DNA from: Thermodesulfobium sp. 4217-1
GTDB lineage: Bacteria; Thermodesulfobiota; Thermodesulfobiia; Thermodesulfobiales; Thermodesulfobiaceae
DNA length: 64,000 bases
Reading direction: 5' to 3'
NCBI RefSeq assembly: GCF_039822205.1
Contig: NZ_JBAGBW010000004.1
Span: forward strand, 1-64,000
Below are positions 55,200 through 64,000 of this stretch, piece by piece (within the stretch, counting starts at the first letter, position 1; every line of letters starts with the position of its first letter). A program made the position numbers and the translations under genes. The notes under the pieces are model-generated. The model was not told where the DNA came from, ran no database searches, and saw nothing but the letters and a program-made list of their open reading frames with translations.

Positions 55200-57123
55200 A
55201 GAACTAAAAAGACCATCTCCAGAAGAAATGCTTCAACTCGCAATAAGCGAGGAAAAAGCTAAAAGAGGCCAGCTTACAATTTATCTGGGATATGCCCCTG
55301 GAGTTGGAAAAACCTATTCAATGCTCAGCGATGCACATCTTAGAAAAAATGAAGGCATTGATATCGTAGTTGGTTACGCAGAAACTCACAATCGTCCAGA
55401 AACACAAGCACTACTTGATGGTTTAGAGATCATACCTACATTGAGAGTAGAATATAAGGGCTTAAAGTTAAAAGAGGTAGATTTTGAAAAAATACTAAAA
55501 AGAAATCCACAAATAGTAATTATAGATGAACTTGCCCATACCAATCCCCCCAGCTTCCCTAATTCCAAAAGATATCAAGACATAGTGGAGTTGCTAAATG
55601 CTGGGATAGACGTTTATACCGCAGTCAACGTCCAACACATTGAAAGCTTTAAAGATATCGTCTTGCAAATTTCAAAAATTTCTATAAAAGAAACAGTACC
55701 AGATAATTTTTTTCAAGAAGCGGCTGAAATAAAACTGGTAGACCTCACGCCCGAAGAGCTTATAAAAAGGCTCAAAGAAGGCAAGATATATGTTGAAAAC
55801 ATGGCTAAGAATGCTATAGACCAATATTTTAAAGCGGGAAATCTACTAGCTTTAAGACAAATTACATTAAGGGTTGTAGCCGACAGCGTAGATGACAAAA
55901 TGCGCCTATATATGATGCGGCATGCAGTAGCAGGTCCATGGTCTATAAAGAAAAAAGTCCTTGTGGGAGTTTTTGCAAGTCCGTATGCAAAACAGCTTGT
56001 AAGAGCGACATATAGATTTGCCAGTGAAATAGACGCTCAATGGATAGCACTTCATGTAGAAACACAAAAAAATAAATCTTTCACAGAAGAAGAGATGAAA
56101 TGGCTTAATGGAGCTCTTGATTTGGTTAGAACCCTCGGCGGCCAAATTGTTTGGCTAAAGGGCGATGATACCGCCAAAGAGATGATCGATTATGCCAAGG
56201 GCCATAACGTTACCAAGATTGTTATAGGTAAACCAAAAAAATTTAATATGATTTTACGCAGCATACCGGAAAAGCTCATCACAAAGACAAAGAATATAGA
56301 TATATACATGCTTGATCTAAAGGAAGAATCAGCCAATCTTAAAAAGAAAAAATTCAAGCTTATCTACCCAGGCCAATACGCAATAGGAATATTTAATATT
56401 TTTGTTGTGTCAATTTTAGCTTATATTCTAAGAGGATATTTAAATCATACCAATATGATATCCCTATTTTTATTAGCTCTAATTTTAAACGCATTTTTCC
56501 TCCAGATATTGCCAACGCTGTTGTCTACTCTTTTAAGCCTGCTAATTTTTGATTTTTTCTTTACACCGCCGTATTTCAGCTTTGCAATATCAGATTTAAA
56601 CTATTTTTTTTCCTTCATGGTTTATTCTATTGCTGTTGCCACCATCAGCATGTTAGCCTCGAAGCTTAAAAATAAAGTTGAAACTCTTAAAGAGAGCCAG
56701 AAAAGAGAGATAGGATTATATGAATTGAGTTCAGACCTGGTAATGGCAAGAAATATAAATCACGTTTTATCTTTAACTATAAATCACATAAAAAAATTAT
56801 TTTTATGTGAAACAGCTATATTCATTAAAGAAGAAGAAAAAATTAAATTAGGTGCGAAAACTGATAAATTTGAAATAAGTCAAGAAATAAAAGGAATAAT
56901 CTCATGGTGTTTTGTAAACAAAAAATCTGCAGGATTTGGAACCGATACCTTCTCGAACACAAAAGCATTATATTTGCCTATGCTCACTGCAAAAGATATT
57001 TATGGAATAATAGCAGTAAACATCACAGATGTTAAAAATTTAAAAATTGATGACAGAATAGCACTTGATGCTATCACCCACCTTAGCGCTATGGCGCTGG
57101 AAAGAATATCCAATTTAGCTTAA
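55189..57123 (+). CDS. kdpD: KdpD-like sensor lacking the histidine kinase domain
   Basis: 644 residues against about 890 for E. coli KdpD. Residues about 20-230 are the KdpD N-domain, with Walker A YAPGVGKTYSM and Walker B IVIIDELAHTNPP. Residues about 245-370 are a UspA-like domain. Four close helices (DUF4118, about 395-495) follow, then a GAF-like domain (510-640) ending AITHLSAMALERISNLA. The chain stops there by a normal TAA, with no HisKA or ATPase region. No kdpE follows. It cannot phosphorylate a regulator itself; it may act by ligand binding or through another kinase. Confidence 0.92.
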   Translation: MPDEELKRPSPEEMLQLAISEEKAKRGQLTIYLGYAPGVGKTYSMLSDAHLRKNEGIDIVVGYAETHNRPETQALLDGLEIIPTLRVEYKGLKLKEVDFEKILKRNPQIVIIDELAHTNPPSFPNSKRYQDIVELLNAGIDVYTAVNVQHIESFKDIVLQISKISIKETVPDNFFQEAAEIKLVDLTPEELIKRLKEGKIYVENMAKNAIDQYFKAGNLLALRQITLRVVADSVDDKMRLYMMRHAVAGPWSIKKKVLVGVFASPYAKQLVRATYRFASEIDAQWIALHVETQKNKSFTEEEMKWLNGALDLVRTLGGQIVWLKGDDTAKEMIDYAKGHNVTKIVIGKPKKFNMILRSIPEKLITKTKNIDIYMLDLKEESANLKKKKFKLIYPGQYAIGIFNIFVVSILAYILRGYLNHTNMISLFLLALILNAFFLQILPTLLSTLLSLLIFDFFFTPPYFSFAISDLNYFFSFMVYSIAVATISMLASKLKNKVETLKESQKREIGLYELSSDLVMARNINHVLSLTINHIKKLFLCETAIFIKEEEKIKLGAKTDKFEISQEIKGIISWCFVNKKSAGFGTDTFSNTKALYLPMLTAKDIYGIIAVNITDVKNLKIDDRIALDAITHLSAMALERISNLA

Positions 57124-57143
57124 TTTTAAATAGAATTTATTTG

Positions 57144-57998
57144 CTAAGTTAAAAGTTTATTAACATCGAAAAATCTTCGTAGCTGAAGCTCTTCCACAGA
57201 AACCTTGCCTTTGATAACCTTTACATGAAGTATGTTGTAAGAAGGATCTCCAAAATTCAAAGGGAAGATCTTGCCGCCTGCACCTCCAGAAATATAATAA
57301 TTTATTCCGCCAATGACCTTGTGGTCGTAAAGATGAATGTGCCCCTGAAAAACCGAGTCTACCTGATGTGCAGATATTATATTTATCGCCTCTTTATCGC
57401 CTTTGTCATATGAGTGTATCCACCAATCACCATAAGATGGCGGCTCATGCATGGCCACGAATAGAATCTTGCGATCGTCAGAGAGCTCTTTATCCAAAAA
57501 TTGCAGCTGATTTTCTTTCAATATACCCTCAGAATTATCCATACATACCAGTTTCAAGTTCAATCTATCCACACCAAGCGTATAATTCAGAGGTCCCATA
57601 TAATTTTCATACAAAGCCTTGGTAGAATTTCTTACCTCATGATTTCCAATTATTGGAAAAATAGGAATATCGCCGAGCATATTGCACATGTTTAGAAAAT
57701 CTTTGTATTCGAATTCGTAACCATCGTTTGTCATATCGCCTGTAAAAAGCACAAACAACGGATCATAAGATCTTGCAAGCTCAAATGCCCTTTTTAAAAC
57801 TCTATCATTCCTATGGCTATCCCCCATCACTATAAAAGAAAAGTAATCATCACTAAAGAATTTAATCTTATTGTTAAGAAGTTCCAGAGACCTCAAATAA
57901 AGAGTGTCTTCCTGAGCAAAAAGCTTGGTAGGAAATTCAAGCAAAGATACAGATGCAAACAGACCAAAAGTTAATTTAACGAAATCTCTTCTATTCAT
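57144..57998 (-). CDS. Tat-exported calcineurin-like metallophosphoesterase
   Basis: 284 residues. N-terminus MNRRDFVKLTFGLFASVSLL is a twin-arginine signal (RRDFVK), so it is folded and metal-loaded before export. The five metal motifs are visible: VMGDSHRND, FTGDMTNDG, GNHEVRN, AMHEPPS and GHIHLYD. It hydrolyses phosphoesters in the periplasm; the substrate is unknown. The ATG lacks a Shine-Dalgarno and has TATAAT six bases upstream, so the mRNA may be leaderless. Convergent with the kdp operon, 20 bases between stops. Confidence 0.9.
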   Translation of the reverse strand: MNRRDFVKLTFGLFASVSLLEFPTKLFAQEDTLYLRSLELLNNKIKFFSDDYFSFIVMGDSHRNDRVLKRAFELARSYDPLFVLFTGDMTNDGYEFEYKDFLNMCNMLGDIPIFPIIGNHEVRNSTKALYENYMGPLNYTLGVDRLNLKLVCMDNSEGILKENQLQFLDKELSDDRKILFVAMHEPPSYGDWWIHSYDKGDKEAINIISAHQVDSVFQGHIHLYDHKVIGGINYYISGGAGGKIFPLNFGDPSYNILHVKVIKGKVSVEELQLRRFFDVNKLLT

Positions 57999-58119
57999 GA
58001 AATTATTATACTATCTAAAAATTATATTTTGTTTAAAAAAATACGCTTTGAAATTATAAACAAAATATTTAACATTAAAACAAAAAATTGGTATAAAATA
58101 TTTAAAAGAGGTGATAAAG

Positions 58120-59724
58120 TTGGGCTTTAGTCAGATAATGATAACTGTGGCTGTAATGATTTGTATTTTTATGTCCTCACTTGATATTAGCATCGTAAAC
58201 GTAGCAATTCCTACCATTAGAGGTGCAATAGGAGTATCTATATCAGAAGCTACATGGATTTCTACTTCCTATATGCTTGCGAATGTAATAATAATGCCAG
58301 CAATTAACTTTCTTACATCAATGTTTGGCAAAACAAGGTGCTTTTTCGCAGGGGTATTGCTTTTTGGAATCGGTTCCTTTATGTGCGGATTTGCCTGGAA
58401 TCTCGAGTCAATAATAATCTTTAGAGTTTTACAGGGAATCGGAGGAGGAGCCCTAATCCCACTCTCTCAGGCGATATTAAGAGAGACCTTCCCCCCGAAT
58501 GAACAAGCCAAGGCAATGAGCTTCTTTGGAATAGGCATCGTACTTGGCCCTGGCTTAGGACCTACTATCGGGGGCTGGATTACTGATAATATCAGTTGGA
58601 ACTGGATCTTTTATATAAACATTCCTTTTGTAATTATAGATTTAATCTTAATTTTTATATTCATATTGAACAAATCAGAAAAATTTTCAAAGGGGATCAA
58701 GATTGACTATTTCGGGCTCATTACAATGGCATTGGGTCTTGGTGCGCTGCAAGTAATGCTTGAGAAGGGGCAAGAAAATAACTGGTTTAGTTCTCAATTT
58801 ATAGTAAATCTTGCCATTGTTGCGGCAATATCATTGATCCTATTTGCAATTAGAGAATTTACCTGTGAAAAACCCGCAGTTAATCTAAAATTATTGAAAA
58901 ATTTTGGTTTTTCCAATCCCACAGTCATTCAGGGAATATTCGGAATGGGTCTATTTGCTGGACTATTTTTGGTCCCTATTTTATTTCAGGAATCACTAGG
59001 ATACAGCGCTACCGAAGCAGGGATCGCTATGATACCCAGAAGTATTTCTATGGCTATGTTTATGCCTATTGCGGGAAAGCTTTACAATAGAACTGGACCA
59101 AAGAAAATGATAATGTTCGCTGCTGCTCTGATATCTCTTAGTTTCCTGCCTCTTAGCTTTATGAGCCTTGACACGTCAGCGTGGGATCTATTCTGGCCCC
59201 AGTTTGTTCAAGGCATCGCATTTGCATTTATATTCGTATCGCTAAGCACCGTAGCGCTTATGGCCCTTGACAGAAAAGATATCGTTTCAGGCGCTGGGAT
59301 TTTCAATCTTGTAAGAGTGCTATGCGGGAGTATAGGCACAGCTGTTTTTGCCACAGAACTTGAAAACTATCAAATTATAAATAGAGCCTACCTTACAGAG
59401 CACATTGTAACAAACAGCCCATATACCGTTCAAGGTTTTATGACAAACCCAGCAACACTGCTAAGTCCTTTTACCACATCACCAGCAATAACCAATTTTT
59501 TTGCTGGAATGAATCAAGTGCTTATGATGCAGGGAGCAAGCGCAGCAGATCTTCAAAATAAAGCGTATGCAATGCTCAGCAATTTTGTAGACAGGCAGGC
59601 ATTGATAATGTCATTTAACAACGTATTTTTTACACTTTGCCTGTTGTTTTGCATTGCATTCCTTTTAAGTTTATTTATAGTAGAAAAAAAGTCATCCTGG
59701 CATAGAGATGGGGAAAGTAAGTAA
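58120..59724 (+). CDS. EmrB/QacA-type drug:H+ antiporter (DHA2, 14 TM)
   Basis: 534 residues, 14 helices, MFS DHA2 family. Motif C: GIVLGPGLGPTIGGWI. Helix 1 motif SSLDISIVNVAIPTI with its Asp; GRVLQGIGGGALIPLSQA-type motif present as FRVLQGIGGGALIPLSQ. It is likely to export toxic organics; usually EmrB works with a fusion protein EmrA, which is not adjacent. TTG start at 58120 chosen because GAGGTGA (58108-58114) lies five bases before; the GTG at 58111 is part of that site. Confidence 0.9.
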   Translation: MGFSQIMITVAVMICIFMSSLDISIVNVAIPTIRGAIGVSISEATWISTSYMLANVIIMPAINFLTSMFGKTRCFFAGVLLFGIGSFMCGFAWNLESIIIFRVLQGIGGGALIPLSQAILRETFPPNEQAKAMSFFGIGIVLGPGLGPTIGGWITDNISWNWIFYINIPFVIIDLILIFIFILNKSEKFSKGIKIDYFGLITMALGLGALQVMLEKGQENNWFSSQFIVNLAIVAAISLILFAIREFTCEKPAVNLKLLKNFGFSNPTVIQGIFGMGLFAGLFLVPILFQESLGYSATEAGIAMIPRSISMAMFMPIAGKLYNRTGPKKMIMFAAALISLSFLPLSFMSLDTSAWDLFWPQFVQGIAFAFIFVSLSTVALMALDRKDIVSGAGIFNLVRVLCGSIGTAVFATELENYQIINRAYLTEHIVTNSPYTVQGFMTNPATLLSPFTTSPAITNFFAGMNQVLMMQGASAADLQNKAYAMLSNFVDRQALIMSFNNVFFTLCLLFCIAFLLSLFIVEKKSSWHRDGESK

Positions 59725-59752
59725 AAGTAAATTTTCAAATTATTTAATACAA

Positions 59753-60613
59753 CTAAAAATTATTAAAAATAACTTTACCTTTCTTTAAATCTCCTAAAAT
59801 ATTATCTCTTTTAGTAATCTTAGTAATCTTACTTCCAACAGATAAGTAAAATTTTGCATCAGTCATCTTTGGCTTATTTTTAGTAAAATCAAACTCGCCC
59901 AGCAACTCAATTTCCCCTTCAAAGGTTATATCATTGCTAAAGGGTATAAAATATAAGCTATCTTTGTCTTTGGCTATTTTTACTTTATTATTTTCTATTT
60001 GGAAAACGGTATCATTACTATCTTTTAACTCTTTTTTATTAACAAGTTCTAATTCTCCATAACCATATCTAATATCAGCTCCTACATATATTTTTAAGCC
60101 TTTTTCGATAAAGTTTTCTATACGATCAGAATCTAAGTAAATAATTCCCATCCAGTAGAGATTATCTTTAAACCCTTTTCTCTTCAGTTTTTCATAAAAA
60201 TCATTTTTGGGTCGTGGAAGCAAATAATCTATTTCATGAAGACTTTTGTCCTTTGCCTTTCTGCTCACAGGCTCTACTGCAGTCTGGACAAAAGTATCTA
60301 CAAAGTATAATCTAAATTCTACCTCACTAAATTCTACCTCACTAAATTCTTCCAAATAAAATTCCCCACTTTTATATGATGGTTTTAAAAAATTACTTTC
60401 ATTGAAAGCTGGGAAAAAATTAGAAATTCTTTCGAAACTCTTCTGAACTTCTTCTATATTTTGAAATCCATTTTTTCTTAGATAAGAATTCACCAAAGCT
60501 CCCCACATTATTTGGCCCGATATAAAGATATCTGTCTCTTTTAAAACTCCCCATTTCGATGAGCCTATATGAATTGGTTGATTTTGCTTAAAAACAAGTT
60601 TATACCAGCTCAC
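59753..60613 (-). CDS. Type III CRISPR RAMP protein (Cas5/Cmr3/Csx10-like)
   Basis: 286 residues. N-terminal YKLVFKQNQPIHIGSSKWG and ETDIFISGQIMWGAL are RAMP beta-strand and substrate-loop motifs. VQTAVEPVSRKAKDKSLHEIDYL matches the central RAMP segment. GADIRYGYGELEL is the C-terminal Gly-rich loop. An imperfect FSEVEFSEVEF segment comes from a 15-bp tandem repeat. The exact RAMP class is uncertain. GTG start overlaps the small-subunit gene by four bases; GGAGG lies just upstream. Last gene of the operon in this direction. Confidence 0.7.
   Translation of the reverse strand: MSWYKLVFKQNQPIHIGSSKWGVLKETDIFISGQIMWGALVNSYLRKNGFQNIEEVQKSFERISNFFPAFNESNFLKPSYKSGEFYLEEFSEVEFSEVEFRLYFVDTFVQTAVEPVSRKAKDKSLHEIDYLLPRPKNDFYEKLKRKGFKDNLYWMGIIYLDSDRIENFIEKGLKIYVGADIRYGYGELELVNKKELKDSNDTVFQIENNKVKIAKDKDSLYFIPFSNDITFEGEIELLGEFDFTKNKPKMTDAKFYLSVGSKITKITKRDNILGDLKKGKVIFNNF
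60314..60350. repeat. 15-bp tandem repeat inside the RAMP gene
   Basis: AAATTCTACCTCACT occurs at 60314-60328 and 60329-60343 and partly again to 60350. It is in frame (five codons) and encodes duplicated FSEVE residues. Copy-number change would not break the frame. Confidence 0.85.
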
Positions 60614-61035
60614 TTCAAATCCTCCATTGCTTTTGCGTGATAGCGCGCATATATTAAAATTCTCTCAAGCACGTCTTTAAAGAAGAGAAGTTGATGCAGA
60701 TCTGCCGATAGTAAAAGAAAGAACTTTTCAAAACTCTCTAAAACATCTTTTTCATTTTCACTGTTTTCTTTACATAAGAAATAGTCAGTATTTTCATTTT
60801 TTAAATTTTCCAAAATATTTTTAAAAATATTTTTTATAATATCTTCACAAAGGATGATACGCATTAATTTTACTGTATTAGAACCAATTTTAACATTTGT
60901 GTAAATCCACCAGGCATAAGCTCCATCAGTTGCTAAAACTCCTAGCATTTTATTTATTTCACTAGCATTAATTATTTTGTTATTTACAATTTCATAACTT
61001 ATCTTATTTATAGTTGCTTCAAGATTGTTTTCCAT
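60610..61035 (-). CDS. Type III CRISPR small subunit (Cmr5/Csm2/Cas11-like)
   Basis: 141 residues, all helical, no membrane segment. MLGVLATDGAYAWWIYTN and HQLLFFKDVLERILIYARYHAKA fit the size and helical layout of Cas11-type small subunits of type III complexes. Sequence similarity in this family is low, so position is the main evidence: between a Cmr4-like and a RAMP gene. ATG at 61035 chosen because GGGGGAG lies six bases upstream; a codon 15 bases earlier lies in that leader. It overlaps both neighbours. Confidence 0.6.
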   Translation of the reverse strand: MENNLEATINKISYEIVNNKIINASEINKMLGVLATDGAYAWWIYTNVKIGSNTVKLMRIILCEDIIKNIFKNILENLKNENTDYFLCKENSENEKDVLESFEKFFLLLSADLHQLLFFKDVLERILIYARYHAKAMEDLK

Positions 61036-62185
61036 TTTGTACTCCCCCACTTTGTGCTTCAGAATTCGATTTTAAATTAGTCAAGATCTTTAGCCTTCCA
61101 AATCCTCTTGTAGTCATTCCGCCTATTCCAAGAGTTTCATAATAGTGTTTCGAATCTTCAAGAGCCTCTTTTAACTGTTCTTTTGTTGGAAGGCAATTTA
61201 ACCCCCCATCTATGCCGTTAAAAACAGATTTATCAAAAATTCTTATAGTTGAGTAAAATATTGTTCCTCTTGGAATAGCTTCTGATGTAAACAGAGCGCC
61301 TTCTTTTGCTGCTCCTGTTATTGGATCGATAGATACAGACGTCCTAACTTCAAGGTTTGAGTTTACTATCTGAGAATACAAATTTTCAGGAACTATTACA
61401 ATATCTTTATTAGAAATAATATTATTAACATATACTTTATTTAAATTTATACTACAACTTTCAGCAATATATGGCAAATATAGCCATCCCAGGTTTATAT
61501 AGCCACTTTTCTTGTCATCATATATATTCTCAACAACAACCTTAACTTGTCCATCATTATTATCTTTATTATCTTCTTTAACATCTAACGAAAACCCTAC
61601 TTCCTTTAAAATTCTCTCAGTAGTTATCCATTTAGTTCCAGACATAGTAAATACAGGGAAAAATACAATCTGTAAATCAGAAAAGAATAACATTCCCTGC
61701 CAACTTATATCTTTTTTAGAAAATCCAAAACCCTTGCAAACTATACAATGTCCACAATGACCCGTTTTGCCTTCCTTATTTTTAGCATCTGGTGAATTCA
61801 ATAATTCTTCTTGTGAAGTATTATCCTGCCCTGCACAGGTTATTTTTGCCACAACATTGCCACTAAATTTCAAACAGTCTTCCCCCTTGCAATCATTAGA
61901 ATTACTTTTTTTAGTCCAATTATTTATTTTCTCTTCTAAAGTTTTCCCCTTGCAATTTTTAATTTCATTAAATTCAGGTTGCTTACCTCTAACTTTAGTT
62001 AAAAGTTCAAGTGCCATATAATATCTCCAAGTTCCAGCTAAAGAACTGCCAGGAATTTTTGGAAGCTTAGTAATTGGGTCTCTTACTATAGTATTGTCAA
62101 CTCTACCTATAGTATATCCGCCTGTACCAATGTAAATAGGATCTGTAGCTATACTATAAACCTTGAGCTCTTCAACTTTACTCAC
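61019..62185 (-). CDS. Cmr4/Csm3-like RAMP backbone subunit (Cas7)
   Basis: 388 residues. IATDPIYIGTGGYTIGRVDNTIVRD with D30 corresponds to the catalytic Asp that cuts target RNA in Cmr4/Csm3. LPKIPGSSLAGTWRYY is the RAMP helix motif. HCGHCIVCKGFGF, with extra Cys before it, forms a zinc-finger-like insert. MLFFSDLQIVFFPVF is the Cmr4 core strand, SIDPITGAAKEGALFTSE the thumb, and GIGGMTTRGFGRL the Gly-rich loop. GTG start with AGGAGG six bases before. It forms the multi-copy filament around crRNA. Confidence 0.82.
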   Translation of the reverse strand: MSKVEELKVYSIATDPIYIGTGGYTIGRVDNTIVRDPITKLPKIPGSSLAGTWRYYMALELLTKVRGKQPEFNEIKNCKGKTLEEKINNWTKKSNSNDCKGEDCLKFSGNVVAKITCAGQDNTSQEELLNSPDAKNKEGKTGHCGHCIVCKGFGFSKKDISWQGMLFFSDLQIVFFPVFTMSGTKWITTERILKEVGFSLDVKEDNKDNNDGQVKVVVENIYDDKKSGYINLGWLYLPYIAESCSINLNKVYVNNIISNKDIVIVPENLYSQIVNSNLEVRTSVSIDPITGAAKEGALFTSEAIPRGTIFYSTIRIFDKSVFNGIDGGLNCLPTKEQLKEALEDSKHYYETLGIGGMTTRGFGRLKILTNLKSNSEAQSGGVQNGKQS

Positions 62186-64000
62186 CTTTAACCTCCTTTA
62201 ACATTTTGTGCCAAAAATCAAACATATCCAAAAATAGATATAGATTTTTCTTATCCTCAAATTTTTTAATCAATTCATTATGGAAATTTGCTTCATTTAA
62301 TTCAAATATCTCAGAAATTCTCTTTTTCATTACATCATTCTTATTTATTTCAAGAATATTTAAAAAAGAAGCAGCTATAAAAGAAGCATAATTTTCATTA
62401 CAATCTTGAATTTTTTCATAAAGTAAACTAATTAGATTGTTTAATTTTGATGAATTTGACTTATCTTTAAAAAGTTCTTTAAATTTCTTAAATTTTCCCC
62501 AGTATATTTCTAAGTCATATGGTCTATTTGATTTTATTTCAAGTATTCTTTTTCCTTTTTCATCGTAAAAAATGTCATTTCGTCTGGTATTTGTATCCAA
62601 AAATTCGAAGTCAAAGGTATTTGGAATTATTGATACCTCTTCTTTTTCATCAAATTTATCAATACTCTTAATAGTTTCTTGCTTCTTCTTTGATTCTAAG
62701 AAATAAAACTTAAACCCTTTGTCGGCTTCTGTTTTACTTTTATACAACGAATAATAACTTTGTGTATTGTTCAGTAATTCTTCTGTTTTCTGACATTTTA
62801 ATCTTTCTTTAATTTCAGAAGATTTTACAAATACTTCTAAGTTTTTTAAATCTTTATCTTTAACATCTCTTCTAACTTTTCTAAGCGCATTAATTCCAAC
62901 ATATAGCGGCTTTTTATAATCCTGCACTACTACTCCAATATGTAAAGGCAGTTTTCCGTACACAAATCTAAAATTTTCATCGTATTTTTTCATTACGATA
63001 TCTATCAAATTTGGCACATATTCAGCAGGTATAATAAACTGCCAGCTTATAGGAGTCGGGTCAATTATCGACATATATGGTTGGTAATTTTCTTTATTAT
63101 TATCATTCACCTTAAAAGTTCCAACACTTTCTTTAACATTAGGATATTTTTTTAACTTAAATTCTTTGTTTATTAAATCCTTATCATTAATATAAGATAT
63201 TAAATAAATCTTTCTATCTATGACCCAAAAAATTGCTTCACCATCATAATACTCACCTTCCTGAAGGTTTTTGTCATTTTCTCGATAATACCTTATGCCT
63301 CTCTCGGGTGGAATACCTGCATAACTACATATGTTTCTTTCTATATCCTCAAAAAATTCTTTAGTACTCTCCCAAATTCTTCTTAACCTTGCAGGAGAAG
63401 GATTTTTCCTGAGAAGGAATTGAAGAATAAGAATAGAAAGAAATTCTATATTCTCGTCTGAAAGACTTTGCCATTTTATTTCTGCATTATCAAAATCAAT
63501 TTTATTTTTCCTAGGCTTATTTTGAACAGAATCCCAATCATCTAATTTTTCATAAATAAATTTTTCCCATTTATCACCAATAGAGCGTTCAAGTAATAAA
63601 CTTTCGATAATTTTATTGTCTTTGACCTTGAGTTTACCAAGAGCTATATCTGTATAATTTTTTAGAACAGTATCTGAAACTTTTTTATCTTGATTGTTTT
63701 TATAAATATTTATAAGATTACCAATTAGCTTTTTAACATCCTCTACAAAGTTAATGTCTTTTTGCAATACCATGCTACTCAGCATATCACCATTTAACCA
63801 ATCATGAAGCTCAAACTTCATTGTTACCAAAGCGACTCTCTTGTTTTTATCCTTTAATTCATCCATCCAGATAGTCTCTTTACTTGTATCTTCAAACCAT
63901 TTGCTAATTCTGCCCACTGTTTTCTCTTTATAACAAACGTTGCAAATATTTTTGTTTTCATCATCTTTTATATCTGATTCAAATACAGGCCTTTGCCTAC
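62178..64000 (-). CDS. Cas10-type large subunit, Csx11 family (partial, 5' end beyond window)
   Basis: At least 607 residues; the frame stays open to 64000 on the minus strand, so the N-terminus is outside. Near the upstream edge a zinc-finger CxxC (ICNVCYKEKT) is followed by GRISKWFED, then KDKNKRVALVTMKFELHDWLNGDML. SWQFIIPAEYVPNLIDIV and KLPLHIGVVVQDYKKPLYVGINALRKV follow. These blocks match the Csx11 group of type III large subunits as I remember it. No GGDD motif occurs after the zinc finger, where the cyclase palm of Cas10 would have it, so cyclic oligoadenylate synthesis is unlikely. It forms an operon with the three genes below. Confidence 0.7.
   Translation of the reverse strand, partial: RQRPVFESDIKDDENKNICNVCYKEKTVGRISKWFEDTSKETIWMDELKDKNKRVALVTMKFELHDWLNGDMLSSMVLQKDINFVEDVKKLIGNLINIYKNNQDKKVSDTVLKNYTDIALGKLKVKDNKIIESLLLERSIGDKWEKFIYEKLDDWDSVQNKPRKNKIDFDNAEIKWQSLSDENIEFLSILILQFLLRKNPSPARLRRIWESTKEFFEDIERNICSYAGIPPERGIRYYRENDKNLQEGEYYDGEAIFWVIDRKIYLISYINDKDLINKEFKLKKYPNVKESVGTFKVNDNNKENYQPYMSIIDPTPISWQFIIPAEYVPNLIDIVMKKYDENFRFVYGKLPLHIGVVVQDYKKPLYVGINALRKVRRDVKDKDLKNLEVFVKSSEIKERLKCQKTEELLNNTQSYYSLYKSKTEADKGFKFYFLESKKKQETIKSIDKFDEKEEVSIIPNTFDFEFLDTNTRRNDIFYDEKGKRILEIKSNRPYDLEIYWGKFKKFKELFKDKSNSSKLNNLISLLYEKIQDCNENYASFIAASFLNILEINKNDVMKKRISEIFELNEANFHNELIKKFEDKKNLYLFLDMFDFWHKMLKEVKGE

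Noticed and set aside
55906-56145. Cys/aromatic-rich 79-codon minus-strand frame
   Set aside because: Antisense to the kdpD-like gene within the Usp domain; no ribosome site.
59725-64000. Possible CRISPR array next to the type III genes
   Set aside because: No set of regularly spaced repeats occurs in this stretch or elsewhere in the window; the only tandem repeat (60314-60350) is coding and without spacers.

Overview
This window is AT-rich, gene-dense bacterial DNA. The organism looks like an anaerobic or microaerobic diderm, probably thermophilic. Support comes from a complete hydrogenase-4-like membrane complex, GT9 heptosyltransferase-like genes and an LPS/capsule-type glycan cluster, c-di-GMP proteins, the Kdp potassium pump and a type III CRISPR effector. 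A Thermodesulfobium-like sulfate reducer would fit, but that is inference from gene content and base composition, not a search result. I saw no rRNA, tRNA, complete insertion sequence or CRISPR array.

Layout. 1-6330 (minus): PolB-type exonuclease, DapA-family lyase, two small secreted proteins, a membrane diguanylate cyclase, a methyltransferase and a zinc alcohol dehydrogenase. 6427-11098: a phosphate module. A secreted beta-propeller/phosphoesterase and a Pho84-type phosphate symporter diverge from an intergenic region with two sets of four hexamers at exact 11-bp spacing, matching Gram-positive PHO boxes. The symporter is frameshifted in a T6 run. 11126-16199: a dead gene, an aldo/keto reductase, a secreted Cys-rich protein, a GlcD-type FAD oxidase and an orphan MacB-like permease. 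16274-23483 (minus): operon in the order hyfB-C-E-F-G-HI, whose large subunit has lost two of the four usual NiFe cysteine ligands. 23735-34287 and 37035-44147 (minus): surface glycan genes (sulfotransferase, Glf, flippase, GT2, GT9, epimerase, UDP-sugar dehydrogenase, GtrA, GT-C-like membrane proteins), interrupted by a HEPN-type protein pair and by moaD-like, uppP and chrA genes. One GT-C gene is broken at a (TA)10.5 tract and looks phase-variable.

44480-50681 (plus): a mini beta-carbonic anhydrase, then a 1339-residue GAF-PAS-PAS-GGDEF-globin-like-GAF-EAL protein that overlaps a GT-C-like membrane protein gene. 50860-57123 (plus): kdpABC plus a KdpD that stops before the histidine kinase. 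57144-59724: a Tat-exported metallophosphoesterase and an EmrB-type efflux pump. 59753-64000 (minus): the end of a Csx11-type (III-C-like) CRISPR effector operon running off the window.

A recurring oddity is translation initiation. At least three genes (sulfotransferase, a GT2 glycosyltransferase, GtrA) have a well-placed Shine-Dalgarno followed by ATT, with no ATG, GTG or TTG that would preserve the conserved N-terminus or sit at a workable distance. kdpA may be a fourth. The diguanylate cyclase gene appears to be leaderless.
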